A stretch of DNA of 64,000 bases from Tenggerimyces flavus (GTDB lineage: Bacteria; Actinomycetota; Actinomycetes; Propionibacteriales; Actinopolymorphaceae): contig NZ_JAFBCM010000001.1 in NCBI RefSeq assembly GCF_016907715.1, positions 4,092,001 through 4,156,000 of the forward strand. Direction: 5' to 3'. The notes under the pieces were generated by a model, which was not told the DNA's origin, searched no databases, and saw nothing but the letters and a program-made list of their open reading frames with translations. Positions 24,105 through 33,566 of this stretch are shown here, one piece after another. Every line of letters begins with the position of its first letter. The first letter of the stretch is position 1. The position numbers and the translations under genes were made by a program.

Positions 24105-24875
24105 ATGCCTCGTACGTGGTGGAAGCGAACTGGCGCCGCAATGGTGGCGCTCGCGATGGCCGGAGCCCTGACGACCGGCGTCGCGCAGGCAGAGACGAAG
24201 TCCGCGCTACCCAAGGACGAACCTGGGCTGCTGGCCCTTCGCTCCGATGACAACCTGTGCTTGACGTTTGTCGTCGCGGACAAGATTCCAACTGCGGTGA
24301 TGGCTCCTTGCGTGCCGTCGCCGATCTCGATGCTGCAGGAGTGGACGCTCACCGCCGACGGTCAGCTGCAGGTCAGCCTGACCGACGGCCTGCTCGATCC
24401 GCTGCCGACCGGCGCTTGCCTCGACACCGCGGCGGACCTGGTGCCGGTGGAGCTGCCGGCCGAGACGCCGGTGCTGGTTCTCCCATGTCGTAAGGGAACT
24501 GGGCAGCAGTGGACGTACGACGACGCGACCGGTTCGCTCGTCAACAAGGCGAACGACAAGGCCCTGAGCCCGATCCTGGGCGCGGACGTCGTTGGTGCGC
24601 CGGTGGTCACGCGATTGCTGAACAAGACCGACGACACGCAGGGTTGGGACCAGGTCGAGGCGCCGGGGCTCTCGCTGGGCGGCGCGATCACGTTCCTGAT
24701 GAACCTCATCTACGGGCTGGTCGACATCGACCTCGATGTCAGTCTGTGTGAGGACCTCCTGGCGCAGGTCTCGGCCAAGGTGACGATCCCGCCTGAGCTG
24801 TGGGAGTTGCCGGCCGCGATGGTCGACCAGGTTCCGGGTGCCCCCACCCGCGAGGAGGTCACGGCAGGGCGGTGA
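24105..24875 (+). CDS. Secreted ricin-B-like (beta-trefoil) protein
   Basis: The 256-residue product has a signal peptide (MPRTWWKRTGAAMVALAMAG, cleavage after about AQA at 29). Beta-trefoil features follow: Cys pairs in NLCLTFV..MAPC and GACLDTA..VLPC, and QQW motifs (LQEWTLTADGQLQ, GQQWTYDDATGSLVN). These resemble carbohydrate-binding RICIN domains. The C-terminal 70 residues contain a hydrophobic stretch (ITFLMNLIYGLVDIDL) and no known domain. It probably binds glycans outside the cell; no catalytic domain is seen. It converges on the debranching-enzyme gene with 3 bp between stops. Confidence 0.7.
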   Translation: MPRTWWKRTGAAMVALAMAGALTTGVAQAETKSALPKDEPGLLALRSDDNLCLTFVVADKIPTAVMAPCVPSPISMLQEWTLTADGQLQVSLTDGLLDPLPTGACLDTAADLVPVELPAETPVLVLPCRKGTGQQWTYDDATGSLVNKANDKALSPILGADVVGAPVVTRLLNKTDDTQGWDQVEAPGLSLGGAITFLMNLIYGLVDIDLDVSLCEDLLAQVSAKVTIPPELWELPAAMVDQVPGAPTREEVTAGR

Positions 24876-24878
24876 CCG

Positions 24879-26894
24879 TCAGCTCACCTCGATGCGAACG
24901 TCGGCGTCCGTGGAGACGTCGACGTTCGCATGTGCGTCGACGGTCACGTCGAGCCGATGCCCTGCGACCTGCAGGCCGACGACGCGCAACGGCCACCAGG
25001 ACGAGAACGCCGGGCTCGGGCTGATCCGCAGCACCCCGTTCGGTACGTCCGGGTCGAGACCGAGAGCGGCGGCGACGATCGCGATCGTGCCAGCGGCGGA
25101 CCAGGCCTGCGGACGACACGAGGGCGGATAGACGAGCAGCGGTTCGCCGTCGAACGCGCTCGTTCCGCCATACAGCTCGGGGATCCGGTCGTCGAACGCC
25201 CTTGCCACGGAGACGATTCCGTTCGCCAAGCCAGCCGCTGTCAAGGCGTGCTTGTCACGGACGAGACCGGTCACGGCGATCGCCGTGTCGTGCGGCCAGA
25301 TCGAGCCGGTGTGGTAGCCGAGCGGGTTGAATCCCGTTGCCGTACTGGACATCGTACGAAGCCCGCGGCCGGTGTCCATGTCCCGGCCGCGCAACCGTTC
25401 GGCCACGTGCGCGATCTCGGCGTCGTCGAGCAGGCCGGTGCCGAGCAGGTGGCCGAGGTTGGAGGTCACGGTCGGAACGGGACGCTTGTCGCCGTCGAGT
25501 GCGATCGCGGGGAACGGGCCGTGCTCGTCGCTCACCCAGAACGCCGACCGGAACCTGTCCTGCATCCCCGCTGCCCACTCGCGCAGGCTGCCAACCCCAG
25601 GTTGCCCCAGCACCTCGAGCAGCGCCGCACCCTTGATCACTGCTTCGTACGCGTACGCCTGTGCCTCACACAAAGCGATCGGCGCCTTGGCCAGCTCGCC
25701 GGTCGGCCCTTGGACGCCGTCGTGCGAGTCTTTCCAACCCTGGTTGGACAACCCCTTGCCCGTGCTGTCGATGTACTCGAGGAACCCGTCGCCGTCGGTG
25801 TCCGCCGGACCGGTGATCCAGTCCAGCGCACCCCGCAGCGCGGGCACGGACTCGTCGGCAGGCATGCCCCAACGCCACGCGTCGTACAGCAGCGACACCC
25901 AGAGCGGGGTGGCGTCGATCGTGCCGTAGTAGACCGGCGGCAGGACGTTCCCCTCGCCGAGGCGAACGGGAGTGCCGCGGACCTCGTGCAGGATCTTGCC
26001 CGGCTGCTCGCCGGTCGTCTCGTCGTCGCGGGTGCCCTGCCGGCGGGCGAGGGTGGCCAACGTTCCGCGTGCCAGCTCGGTGCCGAGAGGAAGGAGCATC
26101 CGCGCGGCCCAGATGGAGTCGCGGCCGAACAGCGTGAAGAACCATGGGCTGCCGGCGGCGAGAAACGGGTCGCCGGCGTCCGCGAGCACGAGGCCCTCGA
26201 GGTCGGCGAGGCTGCGGTCGACGAGCCGGCCGAGGTCGCGGTCGGCAGCCGTGACAGTCGCTCGACTCCACGGTGCTTCGGCAGGCTCGAAGCCGGCCGA
26301 GACCCCAGCGGTCCCGGCGACGTCGAGCTCGATGCTGACCGCACCGCCGGCGGGCACCTCGAGCTGCCAGACCAGTCGCGCCTCGTTGCCCTGCAGCGTG
26401 ACCTCGGCAGCGGCCGGGAACGACAGTGAGACCCGGCTCTCGCCGTTGGTCCACTCGACGACGGTCCCCGCGAGCGAAGGGGAGACCATCGGTACGTCGA
26501 CGCCCTGCCGGATGTCGGACATGCTCGCCAGGTCGCTCGCGGCCCGTACGCCGAGCACGACGGTCGTCGGCTCGGTGGCGATGCTGCGCACGGTCAGGCG
26601 TTCGGTCAGTCCGTCGCCGTGGACGACCCGGCTCCGCTCGACGGCGAGTGCGTGGTCCGGACCCGCCTCGGGGAGCAGCCCGACGAACGTCGCCGAGGCC
26701 GCTGCGGGCGCGGACCCGCCGATGTGGACCGGCTCCGCCTCGTCGACAAGGACGACCAGCTTGGACAGCATGCGGATGTCGTGGAGGAGCAGCCCTTGGA
26801 TCCCGCCCGTCCTTATCTGGCCATCGGCCTCTGAGAGGGCGACGGCGGGCGCGGAGAGGCAGCTGACGAGGTCGTGAAGGAAAGAAGTGCTCAT
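24879..26894 (-). CDS. Glycogen debranching enzyme-like (amylo-alpha-1,6-glucosidase family)
   Basis: The 671-residue protein has an N-terminal GDE_N_bis-type beta-rich domain (about 1-220; GLLLHDIRMLSKLVV). A catalytic (alpha/alpha)6 barrel follows, with FAAGSPWFFTLFGRDSIWAA near its start (the substrate-site DS pair), KGLSNQGWKDSHDGVQ, and GFNPLGYHTGSIWPHDTAIA near its end. These enzymes act on alpha-glucans or amylose-type oligosaccharides in the cytoplasm. No signal peptide is present. The start codon lies close to GAG only; the ribosome-binding site is weak. It is divergent from the APC permease. Confidence 0.87.
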   Translation of the reverse strand: MSTSFLHDLVSCLSAPAVALSEADGQIRTGGIQGLLLHDIRMLSKLVVLVDEAEPVHIGGSAPAAASATFVGLLPEAGPDHALAVERSRVVHGDGLTERLTVRSIATEPTTVVLGVRAASDLASMSDIRQGVDVPMVSPSLAGTVVEWTNGESRVSLSFPAAAEVTLQGNEARLVWQLEVPAGGAVSIELDVAGTAGVSAGFEPAEAPWSRATVTAADRDLGRLVDRSLADLEGLVLADAGDPFLAAGSPWFFTLFGRDSIWAARMLLPLGTELARGTLATLARRQGTRDDETTGEQPGKILHEVRGTPVRLGEGNVLPPVYYGTIDATPLWVSLLYDAWRWGMPADESVPALRGALDWITGPADTDGDGFLEYIDSTGKGLSNQGWKDSHDGVQGPTGELAKAPIALCEAQAYAYEAVIKGAALLEVLGQPGVGSLREWAAGMQDRFRSAFWVSDEHGPFPAIALDGDKRPVPTVTSNLGHLLGTGLLDDAEIAHVAERLRGRDMDTGRGLRTMSSTATGFNPLGYHTGSIWPHDTAIAVTGLVRDKHALTAAGLANGIVSVARAFDDRIPELYGGTSAFDGEPLLVYPPSCRPQAWSAAGTIAIVAAALGLDPDVPNGVLRISPSPAFSSWWPLRVVGLQVAGHRLDVTVDAHANVDVSTDADVRIEVS

Positions 26895-26923
26895 CTCGAA
26901 GGACGACTCTACTGATCTTGACT

Positions 26924-26961
26924 CCCCGCCGGACGTTCACCGCGCTCTCCGTCTGGCGGGG
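26924..26961. other. Long GC-rich hairpin between divergent genes
   Basis: CCCCGCCGGACG (26924-26935) pairs with CGTCTGGCGGGG (26950-26961), one mismatch, 14-base loop. It lies 29 bp upstream of the debranching gene and 114 bp upstream of the permease gene. No gene reads into it, so it is more likely a leader structure than a terminator. I see no T tract. Confidence 0.4.
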
Positions 26962-27075
26962 GTTGAGGAGGGAGTCCTATTTGGGGTCGAGTAACAAGTC
27001 TCATCAAGATCAGGTTCAGGGGTTTACGCCAAGGCGCCGATCGGGCACTCTCAGCTCAACTCGTAGGGAGGCCAT

Positions 27076-28485
27076 ATGTCCGAGTCCGTCACTGCACCGT
27101 CGCAGCCCGGCTCGCAGCCGGAGCTCAAGCGCGTCATCGGTCCCAAGCTCCTGCTGTTCTTCGTCGTCGGGGACATCCTGGGCACCGGCATCTACGCCTT
27201 GACCGGCACGGTCGCCGGCAAGGTGGGAGGCGCGGCTTGGCTGTCGTTCGGTCTCGCTTTCATCGTCGCCTTGTTCACCGCCACCTCGTACCTGGAGCTC
27301 GTTGGCAAGTATCCGAAGGCAGCGGGCGCGGCGCTCTATACGCACAAGGCGTTCGGCATCCACCTGCTGACGTTCATGGTCGCGTTCACGGTGATGTCGT
27401 CCGGCCTCACCTCGGCCGCAGCGGCGTCACGCGCGTTCGGCGGGACCTATCTGCAGGAGCTGGTCGGAGAGTTCAGCAACGGAACGACGATCCTCGTCGC
27501 CATCGCCTTCCTGGCCGTGCTCGCCGGGATCAACTTCCGCGGCGTCGCGGAGTCGGTCTACCTGAACGTGATCCTCACCTGCGTCGAGCTGTCCGGTCTG
27601 CTCATCATCATCGTGCTGGGCTTCATGGCGTTCGGCGAAGGCGTCGCCGACGCGAGCCGGGCGTTCGAGTTCAACGAGGGCAACACGTTCAACCTCGTCA
27701 TCGGTGGCGCGGCGCTCGCGTTCTTCGCGATGGTCGGGTTCGAGGACTCGGTCAACATGGCCGAGGAGACGAACGATCCGCCGCGGACGTTCCCGCGCGC
27801 GTTGTTCGCCGGCATCCTCATCACCGGTGTCATCTACATGCTGGTGGCGTTCTTCGCGACCGCGATCGTGCCGCTGAACGTGCTCGGCGAGTCGACCGGC
27901 CCGCTGCTCGAGATCGTCAAGATCGCTGCGGTCGGTTTCCCGCTCTGGCTGTTCGCGCTGATCGCCTTGTTCGCCGTGACGAACTCCGCCTTGATCAACC
28001 TGATGATGGCCTCGCGGCTGATCTACGGGATGGCGAACCAGAAGGTCATCCCGCGCTGGCTGGGCAACGTGCACCCGTTCCGGCGTACGCCCTGGGTCGC
28101 CATCATCTTCACCACCCTGTTGGCGATGGGGCTGACGACGTCGAGCCAGATCTCGGTGCTCGGTGGAACGACCGCGCTGCTGCTGCTCGCGGTGTTCGCG
28201 ATCGTCAACGGCGCCGTGCTGATCCTGCGGCGCGACCCGGTGTCGCATTACCACTTCAAGGCGCCGACGGTCTTCCCGATCCTCGGCATCATCTGCTGCG
28301 TCTACCTGGTCATCCCCGGGTTGTCGGGCCGTCCGGCGATCCAGTACATCGTCGCCGGCGTCCTGTTGGGGATCGGGCTGATCCTGTGGCTGGTGACGTG
28401 GATCTTCCACGGCCGGAAGACGTCGACGATCGACCCGACGCAACTGTCGGAGGAGCCCGAGCTTCCCCCGGAGATGCGGCGCTAG
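27076..28485 (+). CDS. APC-superfamily amino acid permease
   Basis: The 469-residue membrane protein has 12 predicted helices. The first shows the unwound substrate motif (FFVVGDILGTGIYALTGTVA), and helix 6 carries FAMVGFEDSVNMAEET, both typical of the APC family of proton-coupled amino acid transporters. It has a strong GGGAGG site 5 nt before the ATG. The closest type is the YfnA/CAT-like basic or neutral amino acid permeases; specificity is not readable. Its TAG overlaps the stop of the XRE regulator in a CTAG. Confidence 0.88.
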   Translation: MSESVTAPSQPGSQPELKRVIGPKLLLFFVVGDILGTGIYALTGTVAGKVGGAAWLSFGLAFIVALFTATSYLELVGKYPKAAGAALYTHKAFGIHLLTFMVAFTVMSSGLTSAAAASRAFGGTYLQELVGEFSNGTTILVAIAFLAVLAGINFRGVAESVYLNVILTCVELSGLLIIIVLGFMAFGEGVADASRAFEFNEGNTFNLVIGGAALAFFAMVGFEDSVNMAEETNDPPRTFPRALFAGILITGVIYMLVAFFATAIVPLNVLGESTGPLLEIVKIAAVGFPLWLFALIALFAVTNSALINLMMASRLIYGMANQKVIPRWLGNVHPFRRTPWVAIIFTTLLAMGLTTSSQISVLGGTTALLLLAVFAIVNGAVLILRRDPVSHYHFKAPTVFPILGIICCVYLVIPGLSGRPAIQYIVAGVLLGIGLILWLVTWIFHGRKTSTIDPTQLSEEPELPPEMRR

Positions 28486-29288
28486 AGCAGTTGCAACGCG
28501 GCTTCTGAAGGCGACCCCGGTTCGGCGGAGTAGAGCAACATCCGCTGGCCGGGGTCGTCTGGCAGTTCCATCGACTCCTCATCGACGGTGAGCACGCCCA
28601 CGGTCGGGTGGTGGAGGTCGTGCCGGCCGAACGCGCAGCTGCGGACCTGGTGCTTGGACCACAGCGTCGCGAACTCGTCGCTGCGCATCGACAGGTCGCC
28701 GATCAGCTCGGCGAGGGCGGGGTCGTCGGCGTGCTGGCCGGCGAGAAGGCGCAAGCAGGCAACGGTTTCGCGGGCCTGCCGTCCCCAGTCGACGAACAGC
28801 TCGCGGATGTGCGGGTCGAAGAATGTGATCCGCGCGAGGTTCGGCCGCTCGCCGTACGGGAGGTGCGCGGCGAGCAGCAGGTGCGCGCGACGGTTCCACG
28901 CCAGCACGTCCATCCGGCGGCCGATCACGAGCGCCGGGACGTTCAACGCCGACACGAGCTGGGCGACGCTGGGTCGCAGCCGCTCCAGACGCGGGCGGCG
29001 TCTCGCTGGGGTCGCGGGGCGGGCCAGGTCGAGCAGGTGCTCCCGTTCGTGCTCGTCCAGCCGCAACGCCCGCGCGATCGCGTCCAGCACCGCGTTCGAC
29101 GCGTTCTGGCTCAGGCCCTGCTCGAGCCGGGTGTAGTACGCCGGGCTCACCCCGGCCAGTTGGGCGAGCTCCTCGCGGCGCAGTCCCGGCACCCGCCGCC
29201 GCCCTATGTCGGCGAGCCCGACGTCGGACGGGCGCAGCTGGGCGCGCCGCGTCCGCAGGAAGTCGCCCAGCGAGGTGCTCGTCTCCAC
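28482..29288 (-). CDS. XRE-family regulator with MmyB-like ligand domain
   Basis: The 268-residue protein starts with a helix-turn-helix (VPGLRREELAQLAGVSPAYY, then TRLEQGLSQNASNAVLDAIA). The MmyB-like C-terminal domain follows (VPALVIGRRMDVLAWNRRAH, then DPHIRELFVDWGRQARETVA), a PAS-like pocket thought to bind a fatty or hydrophobic ligand. Regulators of this kind often control a divergent oxidoreductase. The SDR gene starts 101 bp away in the other direction, so it is the likely target. No clear palindrome was found in the gap. Confidence 0.88.
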   Translation of the reverse strand: METSTSLGDFLRTRRAQLRPSDVGLADIGRRRVPGLRREELAQLAGVSPAYYTRLEQGLSQNASNAVLDAIARALRLDEHEREHLLDLARPATPARRRPRLERLRPSVAQLVSALNVPALVIGRRMDVLAWNRRAHLLLAAHLPYGERPNLARITFFDPHIRELFVDWGRQARETVACLRLLAGQHADDPALAELIGDLSMRSDEFATLWSKHQVRSCAFGRHDLHHPTVGVLTVDEESMELPDDPGQRMLLYSAEPGSPSEAALQLL

Positions 29289-29389
29289 CCACCCAGTATC
29301 GCCCGAGTCGACGCGGCGAGCCTGACCCTGCCAGTGGTACGAACGACGAGTGCTGGTTGCCGTACGGCCTGCCCAGCACGCTGGAGCGC

Positions 29390-30184
29390 ATGGACCTCCA
29401 CCTCACCGACAAGACCGCGCTGGTCACCGGATCGACCCAGGGCATCGGCTTCGCCGTCGCCACCGGCCTCGCCCGGGAGGGCGCGACCGTCATCCTGAAC
29501 GGCCGCGACGAGACCCGGCTCGCCGACGCGCACAAGCGGCTGCTCGACCTCGTTCCTGGTGCTGACGTCCGTACGGTCGCCGCCGACGTCACGACCGTCG
29601 AGGGCAGCCAGGCGTTGACGGCCGCCGAGCCGGACGTCGACATCCTCGTCAACAACGTCGCGATCTCCGCCTTCGCCGCGTTCCCCGACGTGACCGACGA
29701 GGAATGGACGCGCTACTTCGACACGAACGTGCTGAGCACGATCCGCCTCACCCGCCATTACCTCCCGGGAATGCTTGCTCGAAAGCAAGGTCGAATGCTT
29801 TTCGTCTCCGCGGACTCGGCCGTCACCAGCGACGCGGACATGCTGCCGTACGCGATGACGAAGAGCGCGCTGCTCACGGTGGCCCGCGGCATCGCCGAGC
29901 TGACGAAGGGTACGGAGGTCACTGTCAACTCCGTGTTGGCAGGGCCGGTGGCCACCGAGGGCGCGCTCGAGTTCATCCGCGAATCCGCCGAGGAACAAGG
30001 GCGTTCGGCGGAGGAGGTCGAGGCAGCGTACTTCGACGAGTTCCGCCCGACCTCGCTGCTGCGGCGTCCCGCGACGCCGGAGGAGCTGGCGAGCCTCGTC
30101 GTCTACCTGAGCAGCCCGCTCGCCGTGTCGACGAACGGCGCCGCCGTGCACGCCGAGGGCGGCACGATCCGGACGATCGCCTAG
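29390..30184 (+). CDS. Short-chain dehydrogenase/reductase
   Basis: The 264-residue enzyme has the classical SDR layout. The cofactor motif is TGSTQGIGFAVATGLAREG, NNVAISAF is in the middle, the catalytic Ser is in MLFVSADSAV and the pair Tyr-x3-Lys is in PYAMTKSALL. The Arg after beta 2 (LNGRDETRL) suggests NADP(H). The C-terminal PATPEELASLVVYLSSPLA matches FabG-like members. GGAG precedes the ATG at 29390, and the 11 codons open upstream are not conserved. It is probably controlled by the divergent XRE/MmyB-like regulator. Confidence 0.9.
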   Translation: MDLHLTDKTALVTGSTQGIGFAVATGLAREGATVILNGRDETRLADAHKRLLDLVPGADVRTVAADVTTVEGSQALTAAEPDVDILVNNVAISAFAAFPDVTDEEWTRYFDTNVLSTIRLTRHYLPGMLARKQGRMLFVSADSAVTSDADMLPYAMTKSALLTVARGIAELTKGTEVTVNSVLAGPVATEGALEFIRESAEEQGRSAEEVEAAYFDEFRPTSLLRRPATPEELASLVVYLSSPLAVSTNGAAVHAEGGTIRTIA

Positions 30185-31155
30185 CCCGTACCGGCGATGC
30201 GGGAGAGCAGCACACCCCGCGTCGCCGAACCGGTCTTGGCGAGGATCGCCTTCACGTGGTCGTTCACGGTGTGCTCCGACAGCACGAACGTGCGCGCGAG
30301 CTGCCGCGTGTCGGCGCCAGTGCAGAGCTCGGCAAGCACCTCTCGTTCGCGGCCGCTGAGCCCGTGCGCCAGCGCGAACACCTCCAGCCGTTCCGCCGGC
30401 GTGCAGGTCTCGATGCTCACCGCGAGGTCGCCGCCCTCGGACAGCCGCGATGCTCGCAACGTCGCCCACCGCCCGCCGCCGAGGTGCACCCGCGACCACG
30501 CCGGCATGCTCGCGCTGACCAACGCCGCCGCGACGTTGTACGCGGCGGCGGGGATTGCCGGGATCGGGTCGTCCGGCGGGTTCAGCCGGTGCAGCGTCTC
30601 CACCGCGGCAGACGTCTGCTGGCGCACGTGCAGATCGGGGCCGAGCACGAGCACCGACGGCCCGTCGTGCGGGGTCATCGAACCGGGAAGGAACGTCCTC
30701 GCCTGCGCGCGCCGGAGCCCCTCAGTCACCGGCCGAACGAACGAGTCGAGCAGTGCCCGTTCGGCCGACGCGAAGGGCGTCGTCCGCCACAGGTCCAGCC
30801 AAGCCCAGCAGCCGAACCGGTCGTGGAACACCACTGTCGCCACGTCGACGATCGCCGGGTCGTGCCACGTCCCATCGGTCTCGTGCAGGAACCGCACCGA
30901 CGCCCCGGCGTCCATCACCGTGGTCCAGCGCGTCGACTCCGCGAGATAACGCCACCGGATCAGGTCGGGCAGGTCGGGCCACGACAACCCGGGAACGTCG
31001 GCCAACGGAGACGTTCCCACTCGGGTGACGGGATCGGTCAACACCCACACCTGCGCGTCGAACGGCACCGCGCGCCGCACCTCGGCGAGCACCCGCTCGC
31101 GCAACGACTTCGCGTCGAGCGTGCCTGCACAGAGCCGTTCGACTCGCTCGAGCAC
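30181..31155 (-). CDS. LuxR-family transcriptional regulator
   Basis: The 324-residue protein has an N-terminal sensory part of about 170 residues that looks GAF-like (RRAVPFDAQVWVLTDP), a middle PAS-like part, and a C-terminal LuxR helix-turn-helix (LSGREREVLAELCTGADTRQ, then FVLSEHTVNDHVKAILAKTG). It begins at GTG. Signal and targets are unknown. The small ABM-like gene at 31271 is divergent. The stop is joined to that of the SDR gene by CTAG. Confidence 0.87.
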   Translation of the reverse strand: MLERVERLCAGTLDAKSLRERVLAEVRRAVPFDAQVWVLTDPVTRVGTSPLADVPGLSWPDLPDLIRWRYLAESTRWTTVMDAGASVRFLHETDGTWHDPAIVDVATVVFHDRFGCWAWLDLWRTTPFASAERALLDSFVRPVTEGLRRAQARTFLPGSMTPHDGPSVLVLGPDLHVRQQTSAAVETLHRLNPPDDPIPAIPAAAYNVAAALVSASMPAWSRVHLGGGRWATLRASRLSEGGDLAVSIETCTPAERLEVFALAHGLSGREREVLAELCTGADTRQLARTFVLSEHTVNDHVKAILAKTGSATRGVLLSRIAGTG

Positions 31156-31270
31156 ACAGCGCAGCCTAGGGGACCTGGAACGTCCGTTCGGGCTGGTGAG
31201 GTATCACCTGTATCGGGATCCCCAGCATTCGGGATGGTCCCGGGTCGCCAGCGGGAGCATGCTGCGAGAC

Positions 31271-31570
31271 ATGTTCACCCTCCACATACAGAACGAGATC
31301 GCGTCCTTCTCCGCTTGGACGAACGCCTTCGACCGCTACGACAAGGCGCGCCGCGACCACGGGGTGCTCGCGTACCGGATCACCCAGCCAGTCGACGACG
31401 AGCACCTCGTCTACATCGAGCTCGACTTCGCCACCCGCGAGGACGCCACGGGGTTCGTCGCGCTGCTGGAGAGGATCTGGCAGACACCGCTCTCCCAGGG
31501 CGTCAGCGCCACCCACACCGCACCGGAGCTGCGCGAGGTACGTGTCCAGCAGCAGCTCGTCGTAGCCTGA
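31271..31570 (+). CDS. Small protein, possible dimeric alpha/beta-barrel (ABM-like)
   Basis: The 99-residue product (MFTLHIQNEIASFSAWTNAF...) has the beta-alpha-beta pattern of small antibiotic-monooxygenase/EthD-type dimeric barrels, with a conserved-looking YRITQPVDDEHLVYIELDF strand pair. No catalytic residue can be assigned. The ATG at 31271 is preferred over the long open frame from 31025, because the upstream part is antisense to the LuxR gene. ATG at 31259 would add four residues. It sits between a LuxR and a WYL regulator. Confidence 0.65.
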   Translation: MFTLHIQNEIASFSAWTNAFDRYDKARRDHGVLAYRITQPVDDEHLVYIELDFATREDATGFVALLERIWQTPLSQGVSATHTAPELREVRVQQQLVVA

Positions 31571-31582
31571 CACCGCACCAGC

Positions 31583-32512
31583 TCAGGAGTGGGATTCGGC
31601 AATCCTGCTTGCGGCCTGACGCACCATCGTCGACAGCTCCGGCGGTGCGACGACCACGGCGTCACCGGCCTGGGCAAGCACGGCGGCGCAGGCCTCGTCG
31701 GCGTTCTCGAGGTCCGCCTCGACCACGGACCAACCGTCGACGTCCGACACCACGGGTCCGATGGCCTTGAACCGCCGGACGGCATGGCCACGTACCCGCA
31801 GCACGATCCGGTACGACGGAAGGGACGCCTGGAACAGCCGTTGAGCCTCGTCCCAATGCCGGGCCAGATCGAAGTCGCGAGGCCTCGTGAACGCCTCGTC
31901 GGTCAACGACGCCGACGTCACCCGGCTCAGTCGATACGTACGCACCGCACCATCCGGTCGGGTCGCGACCAGATACCACGTGCGTGCCTTGGCGACGAGG
32001 CCGAGCGGCGCGACAGTGAAGGGTTCCGCCGGATCGCGATAGGTGATCGAGAGACGCCGCTCCGCCCAGATCGCCTGCCGGCAATGGTTCAGCCAGCGCG
32101 GCGCCTCCCGGTGGTCGTCCCAGCCCGCGTGGTCGATCAGGAGCCGTTGGCGAGCGAACTCGGCGTCGCGCCGGGCCGGCTCGGGCAGCGTGGCGATGAG
32201 CTTGGCCATGGCCTGGTCGCTGGACGCGTCGATGCCCAGATCGGCGAGGACATGCGCGGTCGCGCCGACGAATACCGACATCACCTCGGCCGGCGTGAGG
32301 CCGGTGAGGCGGGTCCGGTAGTCGGGGAGGAGCGCCCAGCCGCCACCCCGGCCGCGCACCGAATAGACCGGGACGCCGGCGAGGCTCAGGGCGTCCAGGT
32401 CGCGTTGGACGGTACGCGGCGAGACCTCCAGCAGCCGCGCGAGCTGGACCACGGTCGACTGACCGCGGGTCTGCAGGTGCAGCAGGAGTCGGAGGAGCCG
32501 TTCGGCACGCAC
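31583..32512 (-). CDS. YafY-type WYL-domain transcriptional regulator
   Basis: The 309-residue protein has an N-terminal winged helix of the HTH_11 type (LLLHLQTRGQSTVVQLARLL, VSPRTVQRDLDAL), then a WYL sensor domain (VAPLGLVAKARTWYLVATRP) and a WCX-like C-terminal extension. WYL domains bind nucleic acid or nucleotide-like ligands. The gene is divergent from an ABC-2 exporter with 61 bp between the starts, so it probably regulates that exporter and itself. Confidence 0.88.
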   Translation of the reverse strand: MRAERLLRLLLHLQTRGQSTVVQLARLLEVSPRTVQRDLDALSLAGVPVYSVRGRGGGWALLPDYRTRLTGLTPAEVMSVFVGATAHVLADLGIDASSDQAMAKLIATLPEPARRDAEFARQRLLIDHAGWDDHREAPRWLNHCRQAIWAERRLSITYRDPAEPFTVAPLGLVAKARTWYLVATRPDGAVRTYRLSRVTSASLTDEAFTRPRDFDLARHWDEAQRLFQASLPSYRIVLRVRGHAVRRFKAIGPVVSDVDGWSVVEADLENADEACAAVLAQAGDAVVVAPPELSTMVRQAASRIAESHS

Positions 32513-32573
32513 GGATCCACTCTCGCAGAAAAATAAGACATCAGGTGGCGCCTTTTCTTCCTACGGTCGACCC

Positions 32574-33566
32574 ATGAGCGTTGCTGGAGCAGCTGTGGTC
32601 GTGGAGGACCTGTGCATGACGTACCGGGCGCCGATCCGGGGGTCGGGGTGGAAGGAGACGCTGGGATCGGTCTTCCACCGGCGCTATCGAGAGGTGCCGG
32701 CCGTACGGAACGCCTCGTTCGTCCTCGCCCCCGGTGAGGTCGTCGGCTTCATCGGTCCGAACGGGGCCGGCAAGACGACGACGATGAAGATCCTCTCCGG
32801 GCTGCTGCACGCCACGTCCGGGCAGGTACGGGTGCTGGGACATTCGCCGTGGCAGCGCCGGGCGGACTTCCTCCGCCGGATCGCCTTCATCCGCGGGAGC
32901 CAGCCAGTGGGTGGACCCCAGGAGCTCACCGTTCTGGACACCCTGCGGTACCAGCGGTTGCTCTACGAGGTTCCGCCGGCCGAGTACCAACGTAGCCTCG
33001 ACGAGCTCACCGACCTGCTCGACCTCGAGGAGCTGCTGGCGCGCCAGCTCCGAGCCTTGAGCCTGGGCGAGAAGATGCGTGCCGGCCTGGCCCTCTCGCT
33101 GGTGTACAGGCCGCAGGTGATGTTCCTCGACGAGCCGACGCTGGGGCTGGACGTCACCGGCGCGACCACGATGCGCCGGTTCGTCGCCGAGTACGCCCAG
33201 CAGACCGGCGCGACCGTCCTGCTGACCAGCCACTACCTGGCCGACGTCGCCACGCTGTGCCCGCGGCTCGTTCTCATCGACAAGGGCAGCGTGCAGTACG
33301 ACGGACGGCTCGACGACCTGGCGGCGAAGCTGTCGCCGTACAAGCTCGTCCGACTGACCGCGCCGAACGCCGACGAGGAACGGCTCCGGCAGGCAGGCGA
33401 CGTCATCGAGGCGTCGAACGGGACGTGGGTCCTCCGGGTGCCGCGCGAGGACGTCGCCCGAACCACCGCCCGGCTCCTCACCGAGCTCGACGTCGCGGAT
33501 CTCGCCGTCGAGGAGGCCTCCCTCGACGTGGTCATCGATCGCGCGTACCGGGAGGGCGTCGGATGA
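32574..33566 (+). CDS. ABC-2-type exporter, ATP-binding subunit
   Basis: The 330-residue ATPase has Walker A (GFIGPNGAGKTTTMKILSGL), a Q-loop near RGSQPVGGPQELTVLD, the signature LSLGEKMRAGLALSL (LSLGE in place of LSGGQ), Walker B with VMFLDEPTLGLDV, and the switch His in LLTSHYLADV. The C-terminal 80 residues fit the extension of NatA-like exporters. It overlaps the next gene by ATGA and forms a three-gene unit with two permeases. The substrate is unknown; similar sets export drugs or lipids. Confidence 0.92.
   Translation: MSVAGAAVVVEDLCMTYRAPIRGSGWKETLGSVFHRRYREVPAVRNASFVLAPGEVVGFIGPNGAGKTTTMKILSGLLHATSGQVRVLGHSPWQRRADFLRRIAFIRGSQPVGGPQELTVLDTLRYQRLLYEVPPAEYQRSLDELTDLLDLEELLARQLRALSLGEKMRAGLALSLVYRPQVMFLDEPTLGLDVTGATTMRRFVAEYAQQTGATVLLTSHYLADVATLCPRLVLIDKGSVQYDGRLDDLAAKLSPYKLVRLTAPNADEERLRQAGDVIEASNGTWVLRVPREDVARTTARLLTELDVADLAVEEASLDVVIDRAYREGVG

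Noticed and set aside
27030-27075. Glycine-riboswitch-like GCGCCGATCGGGCACTCTCA before the amino acid permease
   Set aside because: CTCTCAG and GCGCCGA recall the aptamer, but the flanking stems and the GAGAG partner are missing.
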